Origin: Azolla caroliniana
Lineage: Eukaryota > Polypodiophyta
DNA length: 64,000 nucleotides
Reading direction: 5' to 3'
NCBI GenBank assembly: GCA_043228905.1
Contig: JBHGNT010000016.1
Coordinates: 682,001-746,000 of the forward strand
Position 1 is the stretch's first letter. Each line of letters opens with the position of its first letter. The notes below the pieces were generated by a model. It was not told the origin of the DNA, searched no databases, and saw nothing but the letters and a program-made list of their open reading frames with translations. A program made the translations under genes and the position numbers. Shown here piece after piece: positions 12,022-50,285 of this stretch.

Positions 12022-15000
12022 TGAGGGCAGACTGCTGCCGGAAGTAGAGTTCTTCCTCCAAATGTGAAAGCAAAAAGGCTGTACGATATTATAAAGAGCA
12101 ATCTCATTCTTTGGGAGTTTCAAGTCAATATTTTGCTTGTATGTTTTCCTGAAAGCAGTGAAAATCTCATGCGCGGTTGTCAAAAGCTGCAATGAATATG
12201 CTGCCTACATTTTGCCTGTTTGCATTCAGGTGGGATGTCTGTTGGGGAATTATGCACTAATCGAAAATTGGATGTAATAGTGAGTAGATATTGTCATTAT
12301 GTGAACATACAGTGATGAAAGTAGTTAAAGATAGGGGGAAAGTTACCTTTGCTCAGTTTTGGCATTGAAATTTACCATTAAAGTTAGTATCAGGCTCTGG
12401 TGCACAAACCTCACTATCTAAATCTGCTGCACCTGATCCGGACTTGCTCACTTAATGTTGTGCTTAACCCGAGTGTTAATAGACCTCATTTCGTTATTGA
12501 GGTCTGCGTCAGATGGTGTTAGTGAGCTTATGTATAACTTTTTGTCAGAAATTTATTGCTTTTTTAGGGCCTTAAAGTTCGACAGCTCCCTGGCCATATG
12601 AATATGATAGTTCCCATACTGATTTTTCTATCAAGGGAATGTTAATAACGTCTTCGAACGAAGTTTCTTAAGGTTTGTTAAGTGAATACTTCAGAACAAT
12701 TTTCAGCAGCCGTGACTCCAGGGAAACTCACATCTTTCTCTCTAATATATGTATAGATTTATGCTCATGATAGTGGCATTTACCTTTTGTGTGGTCCTAT
12801 GTCCCTGAGGGAATGGAGACAAAGGTGATTTACAAGGCAAATAATGTAATACTTGTGAGTCTGTGACACACACACACACACAGTACTACATAATTATAAC
12901 GGCTTGTGCAATCGTATGTCTCTGAGGTAGATGAGACAAATGATTTATGTGGCAAACTATGTAGTAGCTTGCATACTCATTGCAGAATAGATGGAGCTAG
13001 TGAATGTTCTCTTGATCATAACTAATTGTGAAACCTCAGTTTATTAACGATGTAGTGAAACCAAGTTTCAACTCTAAACATCCACATTTCCCATTGGATC
13101 TCATTTATGAACTTCTGATAAGAGTGGGTTTTGTCTTGTGTTAGCATATGTCGCTGAAGAAGGATCATAGATGAAGGTGATTTATCAAGGTTTGAACAAC
13201 TGTTTCTAGATCATGACAACCACTTGCAAAACCTTATCTGATTAGCTATTTAGCCCAACAAAGTTTCAACAAATGTAGTACTGTTGCATGCTCCAATGGT
13301 AACATTTCAAATGGTATATTTGCAATCTTCCAAGCTTTTATGGATCATCTATGGGATGTTTGATAACATATATAATTGCGTTCTCTTGCAAAGAGACGGA
13401 AGAGAATAAAGATGGGATGGAGGCCATATTTGTATATGAGACTCACATTTCTAAGTAACTTTGTGAATAAATTCACATCTTAGAGAGATGGAATAGAAGA
13501 AAAAAAGAAAGGAAGTTGTCATTATATGTTGGATTCTCATTTATAAGTCAATGAACCATTTTTTTTGAAAGTGCAACATTTTGGGAAACTCTTGACATGT
13601 TACCATACTCTTCATGTACTAAAGGCAATACTCTTTCAAGTAATCCATGGCGATACCTTTTGAAACATCATATATACATACTATCCTTGTAATCATATGC
13701 ATGTAGAGATTGATCACCATACATAAAACAAGCACAAAGATGATTGATGTTCGGATTATTTAGACATGATGCATATTCTTCATGACCACCACATGGAAGT
13801 AGAGGTAGAAATAGACTATTAGATGAATGATGATTATGAGAATGGGTTAATTGATGTTATCCGTACTGAAAAATAATAAAAGTTCTAAGTTTCCTAAAGA
13901 TCCATGATATGATCATGCATGTGGCAAAGAGGGTGGTATAATTCTCTCTTATGTGGATGTAAGAGCGACGCTTGCACACAAATTTCCTCGCTCTCAATAC
14001 CTCCACATAATTTGCAAAGTGTTTTGGTTTTAGATATGCATGCTGGTAGTTGACTTTCAATTTCTAGTTGGTAAACAGAAATTTGAGTTGGCTTATTGCT
14101 TTGAAAGCTCAATGGGGTATGTAGATGTCTATGTACCTTGGTCTCTTTATGAATATCCTATGAGAATGTTATGAAATGATTTTTTTATTAGGACATCTAT
14201 GTGGGAAGAGGATCCCCCAATGTGATTCAAGTCTTTGGGTGTAAAGTTGTCATAGGTATTCTTGTATTACTTTGTTTTGTTCAACATTTTCAGGAGTGTG
14301 TGGTATAGAAAAGGTGGCACGTTCTTGATGTCAAAGTCATTGTTGTTTAACAACTTCATCAAATGTGAATATTATGATACTTATCATTTTTTATTTACAC
14401 GATTTCCTTCGATGTTTCAAGCCTTGTAATAATTTGAGGTGTTTTGTTACAAATTCTATTGATGAGGTTCACATATGAGAATTTTGCTTGTACCATTATG
14501 GGAGATATGACCAAGCTAATTATTATGATCTTGTGTGGGGTTGAGGATTTTCTACATATTATTTGTGACACCATCTTGACCACGGACATTTGATTTATAT
14601 TAGCATATAGATAGCAAGCGTTGAGACTCGCATGGTTTTGAATAACTATACTTTGGGACAAGACTCTTGGAAGCGTGCTTGGTGATAATGTTGACATGTG
14701 AAACTTAACCACACACTCCTTGGGGCATGTATGTGTAAAATTCACCCTTACATTAATCTATGAGACATACTTGGTAACATGTAGAATGGATCCTCTTTGA
14801 TATCTTAATCTTTCTCCCATCATTGGAGTTTGGTTCAAACTACTCATATATACCAAAATAATATATAAACAAATCCCACACTTATTAAGTTGTTGGTTTA
14901 TCCTTGTATAACTATACTTGGTTTTGTTTAATACATTGTCTTTCATAACCTTGTGTATCCCCCCTTCCTCTACCTCTCTAAAATTGGTAGTCCACAGAAA

Positions 15001-15120
15001 TAAATATATATAACAAAAAGGTTTAATAGAAAAATAAAAGAGAATAACATAATGGTTAGAGCTATTCAATAGGCTTGCAGGGGTATAGAATTTGAGTATT
15101 TGATAGTGGAGCATGAATAA
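12022..15120. other. intergenic, no gene recognised
   Basis: The first part is the 3' flank or 3' UTR of the zinc-ribbon gene. A (CA)n tract lies near 12868-12882. Between 13850 and 15114 several minus-strand open frames of 70-118 codons exist but carry no recognisable domain; they may be very old transposon sequence. Confidence 0.5.
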
Positions 15121-16429
15121 AGGATTTATTCCCTTTTCTTTTTCGAAGAAACGAAGGGATGCATTTAATGCCGAAATTAGATGCCTTTTTTTCTCTATAA
15201 AAGGAGGAGAAGAGTGCTTCTTTCGGGTCCCTTTTGTGGTTTGAGGGGTATCATTAGAAGTCGCCCATTTTGAGGTTTAAGGGTGGACCATTAGGGTTTG
15301 AGGTCACTCATTTTGGTTCGGAGTGTAACATTAGGTTTTTGTTTTGTTTTCTCTTCTTCTTCATCATCGTGGGAGTCGAGAGTAACTTAGGTTTTTTGTT
15401 TAGTATTTTTCTAGACGGGCTACTTTTTCGACTTTTCGGGTTTTACCTACTTATGTCTACCTTGGTGGTTTGGTCTTCTTCTCCACGGTGGAGAACATTA
15501 CACGTTGTGACTTCAAGAAAAGGGTAGGGCTACCTCGCGCTCCGGTTGTTGGAGGGAGATGAAGTGCACTACACCGCCATTCGGGTGTCGTAGCCAACGG
15601 TTGTAGTCACGGTTCCAACAACTGACTTCACTCACCTTCATCGGAAACTCCATAGCCTTCCTTTCGTTCGTTTCGTTTTCGTTTTGTGCTCAAATCTTAT
15701 GACCATTTTGTAAAAACCATCGAAGTCGTCGTATTCTAGCTCTAATAATTGTAAACCCTAATTTGTAAAGTTATCCCTTGTATATTTTGCTCACGTTTTT
15801 GTTTTGATCTCATGTATATTTCCTAATCGCGCGCTAATCATCATTTGAGTCATTGCTTTGATCGTGTTTGAAGAGGCTTCAACTAAGGATTCTTCGACAA
15901 GAGCCTTCGTCTAGGTTTCTTTGACAAGAGCCTTTGACTAAGGTTTCTTTGACAAGAGCAAGCCTTCGACAAGCTCAAGTCTTCGACTTACTCCCCTTTT
16001 AACTCTTCCTAACCTTGGCGTCTTCCTTGGTCCAAGACCCTCGTGGTCCTGCTCATGTAGCACGTGCATGCACGTTTACGCAACAACGTGTGGAGAGTTA
16101 TGGTACTTAACGTTTCTTAACTTGTCTATGCATTTAAAAATTTATATGAGCTATATCTTGCCGGAAAAATGATGTGTTATGGTCCTCTTTCACACATGTC
16201 TCCCTTCTTTACAATTGAAGATATATGCATAGGACTTACGAAATTGGCCTCTCGAAAAGCAAGCAATCTTCAATGTATAAATGTTGAAATACTCAAATGA
16301 ATGGAAAAAGAAGCACATGCATGGATAAGTAATATTGTTGATCATGCATTGCAACATGACATGTCTTATGATTGTAATACAAATTGATCAAACCTTTACA
16401 TAAAGGTGGAGATGTAGATAACGTAAACA
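15121..16429 (+). other. possible old LTR/promoter-like sequence
   Basis: A clear TATA-like ctataaaagg lies at 15195-15204. Downstream are a T/C-rich leader and, at about 15890-15990, repeated gacaagagcctt-type units. This composition resembles the U3/R of an LTR retrotransposon. No matching second LTR, primer-binding site or target duplication was found, so the assignment is weak. It is followed by a LINE reverse transcriptase fragment. Confidence 0.3.
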
Positions 16430-17070
16430 ACTATTGAACCCTCATAGTTGGCTCGATAATGACAAAACTATTTGGATGTATAATGGAATCAAAGATAATT
16501 GCATGGGCTAAAAAAATGGTAAGAGAGTTTATGGACAAGTTGGCTTTTGAAAACACCATAGCACCATCGATGACTTTGTCACCCTTCAAGTATTAAGGAA
16601 GGAAAATTGCTTGAGAGGTACAAATATATATGTTGCTTCCTATACTTCAAGAAAGCTTTTGATATGGTACCTCGTGAGTATCTTTGGAGGTGAATAGAAG
16701 AACTGGAGGTGCCAAGTGAATATATGCTTGCTAGGCGATAGATTTTCATTTTTTTTCAATAACACTATTGGTGTTAAGGAAGGATACCCACTCTCACCAA
16801 CTCTATTTGGTCTATGCATTGATGAAGTATAAGAAATGGTTTCCAAGTTTTTAATGGAAGAAGTAGTTGACGAAGTTGCCAAGGGACTATAGATATCATG
16901 CTTTTGTTATATGCGGATGATGTAGTGATTTTTGCAAATACTTTAGAGGATGTGCAAAAGTTTATGAAGGCATTGGAATTTTTTTGCATGCATACTAAAT
17001 TAAGTGCCAACAACTCTAAAACAAAGATAATGCTTGTGAAGAGCCAGAAAAAGATAAACCATGCATAACT
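16430..17070 (+). pseudogene. LINE reverse transcriptase fragment (frameshifted)
   Basis: Three plus-strand frames give consecutive pieces of a non-LTR reverse transcriptase: LFGCIMESKIIAWAKK, KAFDMVPREYLW, then GVKEGYPLSPTLFGLCIDE, LLYADDVVIFANTLEDVQKF and NNSKTKIMLVKSQKK. The YADD catalytic motif is present. Order and spacing match RT fingers-palm regions, but frameshifts and stops make it non-functional. It breaks off at about 17070, where minus-strand copia sequence begins. Confidence 0.85.
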
Positions 17071-17828
17071 TTCTTGCTCCCTCTCATCGGTTAACAATAC
17101 ATCTTCACTATTCGGAAATCTCTAGGGGGCATTCCTAATTCTCAGAGGGTATCTCCTATCTTAGTTCTCATCAATCGGGTCTGCCTCATTCTTTTTTTTC
17201 GGCTCCTCATCTGAGTCCAATTCGAATTCCTATCCGGATCCGGCCTCCGGTTCTCTTTCGGCTATTCCGACTTCTTGTCTGATCTGACCGGCCCACTTAG
17301 CTCTTTGGCTAGCATCCGGCTTCTGGCCGACTGGGTGTGTATCTCATTTGGTTGCTCTCCTTTGCTTGATTGAGGGGTTGATCCCTTCTTTTCCATTTCC
17401 CAGTAAACAATAGTCTTTTCTTCCATAAAGACTATGTCTCGGCTCTTGATGACCTTCTTGTCGATCAGGTCCCACAATTGATAACCGAATTCAACTTCAC
17501 TGTAACCAACAAATATGCACGGCCAGCTCTTGGGATCAAGTTTCCCCCCTCAAGTCCTTAGCTATATGTACATAGCCTAGGCAACTGAATACCTTCAGAT
17601 GCCAATATGACACATCTTTGCCTGTCCACACCCTCTCTGGGATATCACCATTATGAGAATCGAGGGAGACCTATTTATTACATAGATCATTGTCTTCAAC
17701 GCTTTTGCCCAATAGGTTTTCGGGAACTTAGCATGTGCTAGAATACATCAGACTCTCTCTGTCATGGTCCGGTTCATTCTTTTGGCCATGCCATTTAGTT
17801 CAGGAGTCCTTGGCACTGTGTATTCTAT

Positions 17829-18567
17829 TGGGAGACAGGTCCCTCCGGATGGAAGAGAGAAGAACAGTGCCTCGGCTGAAACCGGATGAGGAGTACTCGG
17901 CTACGGAGAGCCGGATGGTGCAGACCCGGTGAGAACCGGATGAGGAGTACTCGGCTACGGAGAGCCGGATGGTGCAGACCCGGTGAGAACTGGATGAGGA
18001 GTACCCGGCTACGGAGAGCCGGATGGTGCAGACCCGATGAGAACCGGATGAGGAGTACCTGGCTACGGAGAGTTGGATGGCGCAGACCCGGTGAGAAATG
18101 CTCACCGGATGAAGAGACATATTCGTAAATATGTTTCTGAGAGTCCATCGAGGCTATATTTGTAAATAGCCGAAAAGTCATACTAGTATAAATATGACTT
18201 AGGGAAAACTTTTAGACCGTTGTCGTTGTCATTTCTTGTGTGTACAGAAGGAGAGAGAGAGCGCGTAACTGTGTACAGAGAGAGAGAGAGAGAGAAAGAG
18301 GTTATTGCCTTTGTTGTAACCGCCAACTGTGGCGAAGATCGTGAGCATGAGGTCGGTGCCTCCGTGAACTCACTATTGTACATTCCAACATAGTGATAGT
18401 TTGCAGCCTGTGGGCTGCCGTGGTTTTTCCCTTAGTTTGGGTTTTCCACGTAAACATCCTGCGTATTTTTCTCTTCTTCGTGTCGTTCATTATTTCCGTT
18501 TTCTGTGTGTGATTCCAAGCTTGGTTGTGGTCGAGCGTTGCGTATAAGGCGCCTTGAGTTCCCGTCA
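17829..18567 (+). mobile_element. solitary copia-type LTR inserted in copia integrase
   Basis: About 740 bp beginning tgggagacagg and ending cccgtca (TG..CA), with a TATA-like gtataaatatgac near 18186, AG-rich leader repeats and a 3' part containing gttttccacgtaaacatcc, a motif common at copia LTR ends. It splits an integrase reading frame. The host copia sequences on the two sides overlap by a 7-bp near-duplicate (tattcta at 17821, tactcta at 18568). Exact ends could be off by a few bases, since the expected 5-bp duplication is not perfect. No internal element sequence is attached, so it is a solo LTR. Confidence 0.7.
17880..18097 (+). repeat. four 54-bp tandem repeats in the LTR U3
   Basis: The unit starts atgaggagtac and contains cggctacggagag, ccggatggtgcagac and ccggtgagaa. 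Units start at 17886, 17940, 17994 and 18048, exactly 54 bp apart, with few differences. The array ends about 90 bp upstream of the LTR TATA-like sequence. Because 54 is a multiple of three, several frames stay open and give spurious Arg-rich peptides. Confidence 0.95.
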
Positions 18568-18795
18568 TACTCTAGCTGGATTCCTTATGACCGACAATAT
18601 TCCTCGAACTGCCCTTTATACTCCCCTCCATTATCCTTCCGGATAGCCTTAATCCGTATTCTCTTTCCGCTCTTGCCTAGATTTCTTTGAAGACGGACAA
18701 TACTTGGTCCTTTGTCTTTAGTTTGACCCCCCCAATTTTAGGCTATAATAATCTATGAAGGTCACGAAATATTGTGCACTGGCATGAGATGTTCT

Positions 18796-19470
18796 ACAAA
18801 TCATTCTACAAATCCATGAGATGTTCCCTCATCCATGACCATATCAACCATTGAGATGACAATATTCTTCTCAACATCTTCCTTATTTTTTTGTTTGACA
18901 TAATTTTTTGTGGATGGTCCACCATGATATTTGAATTCAGCCATAAAATGCCCCAATTGACCACATTTAAAACAACGTCCTACAAAAAGCCTCCTAGTGA
19001 AGCTTAAAACGAAATCGACCAAATTGAGATGTATCTATACTCAACCATCTTGGAAGTTTACAACTCGTGTCCCATAACATGCAAAATCTACATTTGCTCC
19101 AAGAATTAGCATGAGGTGCAACCAAAACTTTACCAATTTGAGACATCAATTCTAGAAGTGATTCCCCAAAAAATGAGTTATTACAATCAATAGTCACCCA
19201 AATTGGATGTTGTTTTAATAAATCTTTATAATCCACCATCGGAACCCATTCTATCACATGCACTAATCTTCTATAAAAAAAAGATTGGTAGCTTTGCCAT
19301 CAAAGCAGTACGATGTTTTGATGATCGGAAAACCATACCATAGAAACCTCTTGAACCCACACACACATCCTCAACACAATTAGGTATTATGAATGAATTC
19401 AAACACTACTTAATCCATGATACCAAATGAAAGTTACGAAAGCCACCCACCACTCTATAAATTATATTGC
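18796..19470 (-). pseudogene. LINE ORF1 fragment (DUF4283-like plus CCHC knuckle)
   Basis: Minus-strand frames give FPIIKTSYCFDGKATN and VIEWVPMVDYKDLLKQHPIW followed by WSKCRFCMLWDTSCKLPRWL and a CFKCGQLGHFMAEF zinc knuckle. This is the usual order of plant LINE ORF1 (nucleic-acid-binding domain, then knuckle). The last CCHC cysteine is replaced by Phe and frames are broken. It abuts the copia fragment at about 18790. Confidence 0.7.
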
Positions 19471-20096
19471 ATTGAATTATTGTGAGCTTACATATTTCAA
19501 TGTTATCTATTGTTAAGCGCTTTGATTGCACCACAACCAGTCATGAAGAAGAGCGCATCAACAAGGACGTAGTATGGGTAAAGGACCTATGAAGAGGAAA
19601 TGGCAAGAGGAAAAAGGGCTAAGGGATATCCAAGTGTGAAAGGTCCATACCCTAAATTATAATGCTATATAAACCACATGGTGGTGGCTTTGTAAGGGTT
19701 CTTCCATTTGTAAAGATTTCCCTATTGATTAAGAGCTAGAGCTCCCTCTCCTCCTTGTAACCTTTCAGCTTAAGAGAGATTAATGAGGTGTTTAGCTAGA
19801 GAACACTAATCTCTCTTGTTTGTTGGTGCTAGACCTCTTAGCAAAGAGGGTTAATAAAAACATTCATTACTCCTATCGTCTATATTCATTAACCTATTGT
19901 CTATGAGAGCGAGCTTGAGAGAGCAAGAGAGATATCGTGCTTAATCATCTATTAATCGCTAAGTGAGTGTGAGGCTCAGAGGTGTCTGACAACCATCTTC
20001 GCCCGATTCGCCATAAAAAAGGTATACGCCGGTCCGAGCTCTACAAACGACATCGAGGAGTTAACTGCGTCGATACATAGATCCACCACATGTATT

Positions 20097-20114
20097 TGGC
20101 GCCACTGCCGGGGA
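20097..20114 (+). other. retrotransposon primer-binding site
   Basis: The 18-mer tggcgccactgccgggga follows the candidate LTR by two bases. It resembles the tggcgccgttgccgggga consensus found in many plant Ty3/gypsy elements. Confidence 0.7.
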
Positions 20115-20439
20115 TACGACCGACGATTGAAGCCAACTTTGAGTGAGCAAACACTCATAGGCAACCCACTTAACAAGGGAAGAAATCGAAAGGAAACCAT
20201 CATTTGTGTCAATTAAAATTCTCACTATTTCACATTTTCATTAAGTTAATTTTATGTTTTCTTTTAGTTTTAATTTTTTCACTCTTAATGTCCCGAACAT
20301 TAGCAAGCTATTCGTTCGGTTAACGCTAAGCATTGTTCAAATTTAGTCATTGTAGGGCAAGAATAATCACTGCGATTCTCGCTGATTACGATCATCCTAC
20401 GGAACACGAAATGGCCGTTGCCGCCAAAAAATTCAAATT

Positions 20440-20882
20440 TCCCGCTCAAAGTTCGTCGAAAGATCAAGTTCGACAAGAGACCATCTTTCGACGAAAGATT
20501 AGAGTTCGATAAGGGAAGCATCTTTCAACAAAAGATCAAAGTTTGCCAAACCCACATCTTTCGACAAACCCTTAAAGCTTGACAAGAGGATATCTTTTGA
20601 CAAAAGATCAAAGTTTGTCAAACCCACATCCTTCAACGAAAGATCAAAGTTTGCCAAACCCATATCTTTCGACAAACTCGTAAAGCTTGACAAGAGGATA
20701 TCTTTCAACGAAAGATCATCCTTCGTTGAAAGATCAGAGTTCGATAAGGGGAACATCTTTCGATGAAAGATCAAAGTTTGCCAAACTCACATCTTTCGAC
20801 GAAAGATCAAAGTCTGCCAAACCCACATCTTTTGACAAACTCGTAAAGCTTGACAAGAGAATATCTTCCGACAAACCCATAA
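20440..20882 (+). repeat. degenerate tandem repeat inside the gypsy-like remnant
   Basis: Short units of the form tttcgacgaaagatcaaag-tttgccaaacccacatc alternate with gacaagaggatatcttt. The larger repeat is about 110 bp with sub-units of about 36 bp. The translated peptides (LSKDVGLANFDL-type) are simply the repeat read through. Confidence 0.75.
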
Positions 20883-21178
20883 AGTGAGTGTGAGGCTCGG
20901 CGGTGTCCGACAACAATCTTTGCCCGATTCGCCATCAAAAGGGTATACGCCGGTCCGAGCACCGCAAACGACATCAGGGAGTTAACTCCATGGATACATA
21001 GATCCACCACATGTATGATTATCTTGTCCATTGCTTGTTATTTTATTCTCAAATTACATTCAGTTATAGTAGATACATATGTAATTATTGTTGCAGTAAT
21101 TACAAACCAAAAGTTATATTTCCTTTTCAAAAAGTACCATATAAAAGATTATAGAAAAGATCATACGATTAGTGCAAG

Positions 21179-21832
21179 TAGCAATGGGCTTGGTTCAGTT
21201 CAGTTTATTAGCCTTAAAACCAAACCAAACCATTTATTAATAATAAAACCGAACCAAACTATTTAAAATTTATAAAGCCATTTAAATCAAACTATTTAGA
21301 GCCGAACCGTTAAAACCAAACCGTTTAAAGAATAGGAGAAACTAAACCGTTTACGAAAAATTTAAAACCAAACCAAATTTTTTATTATTGATATTTATCA
21401 TCATAGTTATTATAAATTTGTGTGAGAAAATCATCATAAAATTTGTCATTATACTTACCATAAATTTTGTTATTATACTGATCATAAATTTGATTATTAT
21501 ACTTATCATATATTTGATCATCATAAATGAAAAAGAGACTCTACATATAATGTACATAAAATTTAATAAATTAAAACTAGAGTTTAAAATTAAAAGTTAA
21601 AAGTTAAAGCCTATAGGGAAAATTTATGAGTAATTTTTAATCTATAAACCTATAAACCGAACCACATAAACAAAAACTGATAAACCGATAAATTTAGAAC
21701 CGAACCGAACCAAAATCCATTAGTAACATTTGAAACCAAACCAAACCATTTATTTATCTTCAAACCTATAAACCATTTACGCCACAGTTTATAGGTTCTT
21801 TTTAGTTTGAGCCAAAACCGGGCCCATTGCTA
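21179..21832. mobile_element. non-autonomous hAT-like element (MITE), 8-bp target duplication
   Basis: The element starts tagcaatgggc and ends gcccattgcta, a perfect 11-bp terminal inverted repeat that continues imperfectly. It is flanked by the identical 8-mer agtgcaag at 21171-21178 and 21833-21840. The 8-bp duplication and the tagcaatggg-type terminus fit hAT-superfamily MITEs. The 654-bp interior is AT-rich, with many aaccaaacc/aaccgaacc motifs and no transposase. Confidence 0.9.
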
Positions 21833-21840
21833 AGTGCAAG

Positions 21841-22900
21841 TGCATGTCCAAGTGAGTACTCAAAATTTCTGCAACATTACTTTTTTCTATGTTTGCTCCC
21901 TAATGAAAATGGTGCTTAACATCGTTCAACATTAAAAATTTCTGTCTTTAATTTGAAGGCCATGAAACCTCATTGCTATAATGTTGACATTGAGAAGTGG
22001 GAATAACTAGTAATTTGTTTCTTTTGAGATGTTGACACAGTATTGTAGGGCAGGGCTTCTTTGATGGTTTGTCATTGAAAATGTCTACAGACGGTCAAAA
22101 TGACTGAGGTTACAACAATAATCTGACCTCATACAAATGGTTAAAAGAAAATGTACATTAGGTATACTCGGGCAAAAGAACAACAATGCTTTCACACTGC
22201 AGTTCATATTATTAGACAACACATGAATAACAAACGTATTCACAAGTAATTTCAATATCACACAGACAATTATTTCTAATTTACATTTGACGAGGGATTC
22301 AGCATTATTCAGCTGCTGCCAATGTTCTTTTTACAGGTACTTTGTTTCAGTTACCATGAAATATATTAATGGAAAGGGAGATGTCTGTTAATCAACCCAA
22401 ACTTATGTTCAGACCTGTGTAGGAAGGTGATGCATTGCCAAATGCAGATAACGCAGCTGAAGGATGTGTCCAAAAACAAAGTACCTCCCACATTATGTGC
22501 ATGGAAATCCACAATAAATGGAGTTTTGGAGAGGCAACCACAGCTGCTGCTTCTTTTTCGACTTGGTATGTATCACTATCTTCTCCGAGCATCCTGTCTT
22601 TGGTTCAGGTACAAGTTCTAGTGCCTCATTTGACAAATGAAAACATCATTTCAAACTGTGATACCAAATCTTCTTATGAGGTAGCAACAGGTATGTCTTG
22701 TGTGCAGAATAACCAATTTGAAATAATGTCATCACCAGGAGTTATATATTCATCTATAGGAGAGCAGACACCTCTACCGAATCAAAGGAATGTTTGCGCC
22801 CTTGATAAGTGGGATTTGACTGCAGTTAGACGCTCCAAAATATTTAACTGCCTCAGAAAAACCAAAGATTTAATCTTTACCTTCATGGCACAGGATGCAT
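21841..22900 (-). other. 3' flank and probable 3' UTR of BEACH gene
   Basis: No separate gene. The part next to 22901 is likely the transcribed 3' UTR on the minus strand. A plus-strand open frame at 22435-23025 runs antisense through the stop codon region and has no conserved features. Confidence 0.55.
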
Positions 22901-49071
<26,171 letters not shown>

Positions 49072-50285
49072 ACTTCTCTTTACTAAATTCACATCAAAAA
49101 GTTGGATGCTACTGCTCGGGTTTCTTCGTGCTTAGGAACATAGATTCCCAAATAACAGTTGACGGTGAACATTCTGCATCAATCACATCCATTTCTCTGA
49201 GTTGAAGATTCGGGATATTCGAGAATTCTATGGTACACAGAAATCTGCATTAGCGACGAGGAAACCTAGAAGTGTATAAAATCGCTCGTTTTCGTGGAGA
49301 AATAGGATGTGCAGACGTGGTTTTCAGGAGAAACGGGGAAGCTTACGGAAGCTTACGAGTCTCGAGCACAGATCGAATGATAGCGGATCGGGTTTGTATA
49401 GAGTAAGTAAGAAAAGGGGGGGGGGGGGGGGTCAGGGGAGATGAAGGAACAAACAAAACATTGATGAGAAGAATAGAGAGGGGAGGGCATGGGAAGAGAC
49501 GGACATGAACGCCAATGCCAATCTTTACATGTTCATGCATTGCATTGTTTGTGTCCGCCCTTCTCGTGAGTGAGCATCCCACTCCCACCCCACCCCAAAC
49601 ACATTGGGGGAGGGGGAAACAATGGGAGGATCACAAAGCGGATGGAGTTTGGGGGTTCACGAGGAATATCAATATATATTTTTTTGGTTTTAAAGATGTT
49701 TAGTTGAGGCTACAAAACAAGGAATATGCCATGAATAGATGCAACAATGCATTTGCAATATTGATATCAACTAGCAATCACACCTTCCATCGGTTTCTAC
49801 TAGTTTTCCCTGCAAGACTGATTGCCTTTTGGAACCCAATGCCTATGTTAGATTCATGCTCATCCATTGAGAACAAAGGGCTCATGATACTACAAGTGAT
49901 TGCTTTCTTCAAAGGTTCTCACATCTAGATCCTTAGTTTCAAATCAATGATAATGTGTTACACATCCTCCAATGACATTTGTGCAACACCAACTCTAAAT
50001 TGCAATCACAGTAAACCTTTCTAATTCAAGTGTTGTAATCAAGTCTTGTTGTCTAATTCTCTATCTCGCCTTTGTTGTCAACTCTTATTTCAAGTTTTCT
50101 TTCAAGATCAAGGGGTAGTGAAAATGCCCCAAGCCAACGTCCGAGCACTAGGCTTTAACGATATTCATTTATGTGTAATACCCAACAATTAATATCACGT
50201 TCTCAAGCTCAACATGTATGTAAGTTAAATCTCAAGCATGCATACATTCAACCATCGAGATGGCATGTGATGATTCTAACCATTC
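49072..50285 (-). promoter_or_regulatory. 5' UTR/promoter region of BEACH gene
   Basis: Upstream of the Met at 49071 an in-frame TAA lies about 60 nt away. At 49416-49431 there is an uninterrupted run of 16 G on the plus strand, beside further G-rich sequence. No convincing TATA box was identified. The left flank of the copia nest begins at 50286. Confidence 0.45.

Larger units (their letters stand above)
17085..18790 (-). mobile_element. copia integrase fragment interrupted by an LTR
   Basis: Minus-strand Ty1/copia integrase. The right part (18790-18568) reads QYFVTFIDYYS and DNGGEYKGQFEEYC. The left part (17827-17290) reads TVPRTPELNGMAKRMNRTM, KFPKTYWAKAL, then GKLDPKSWPCIFVGYSE and LWDLIDKKVIKSRDIVFME. 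The two parts rejoin within the conserved integrase core if 17828-18567 is removed. Stops and frameshifts are present; the LTRs, gag, RT and RNase H of this element are missing. Confidence 0.85.
19505..21016 (+). mobile_element. Ty3/gypsy-like LTR plus primer-binding site, internally collapsed
   Basis: A candidate LTR from about 19505 to 20095 has a TATA-like gctatataaacc near 19665 and ends just before tggcgccactgccgggga (20097-20114). That is the kind of primer-binding site seen after many plant Ty3/gypsy LTRs. The final ~133 bp of this LTR (about 19964-20095, starting gtgagtgtgaggctc) recur at 20884-21016 with scattered differences. Only ~790 bp of non-coding repeats lie between them. No gag or pol is visible. 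It could be a non-autonomous element or a deletion derivative. Confidence 0.55.

Noticed and set aside
13850-15114. Minus-strand frames of 67-118 codons
   Set aside because: No recognisable motif, composition like surrounding AT-rich DNA, and no splice partners found.
17880-18097. CRISPR-like array (regular repeats)
   Set aside because: Units are contiguous with no variable spacers, in a plant LTR.
17825-18181. Repetitive Arg/Ser-rich peptides on both strands
   Set aside because: They arise because the 54-bp repeat is a multiple of three; they are not a repeat protein.
18801-19022. Cellular CCHC zinc-finger gene
   Set aside because: The upstream sequence matches LINE ORF1 (DUF4283-like), the knuckle lacks its last Cys and the frame is broken.
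20097-20114. tRNA gene fragment
   Set aside because: Only the primer-binding 18-mer is present, next to an LTR end. No cloverleaf can be formed. The same applies to 61246-61257.
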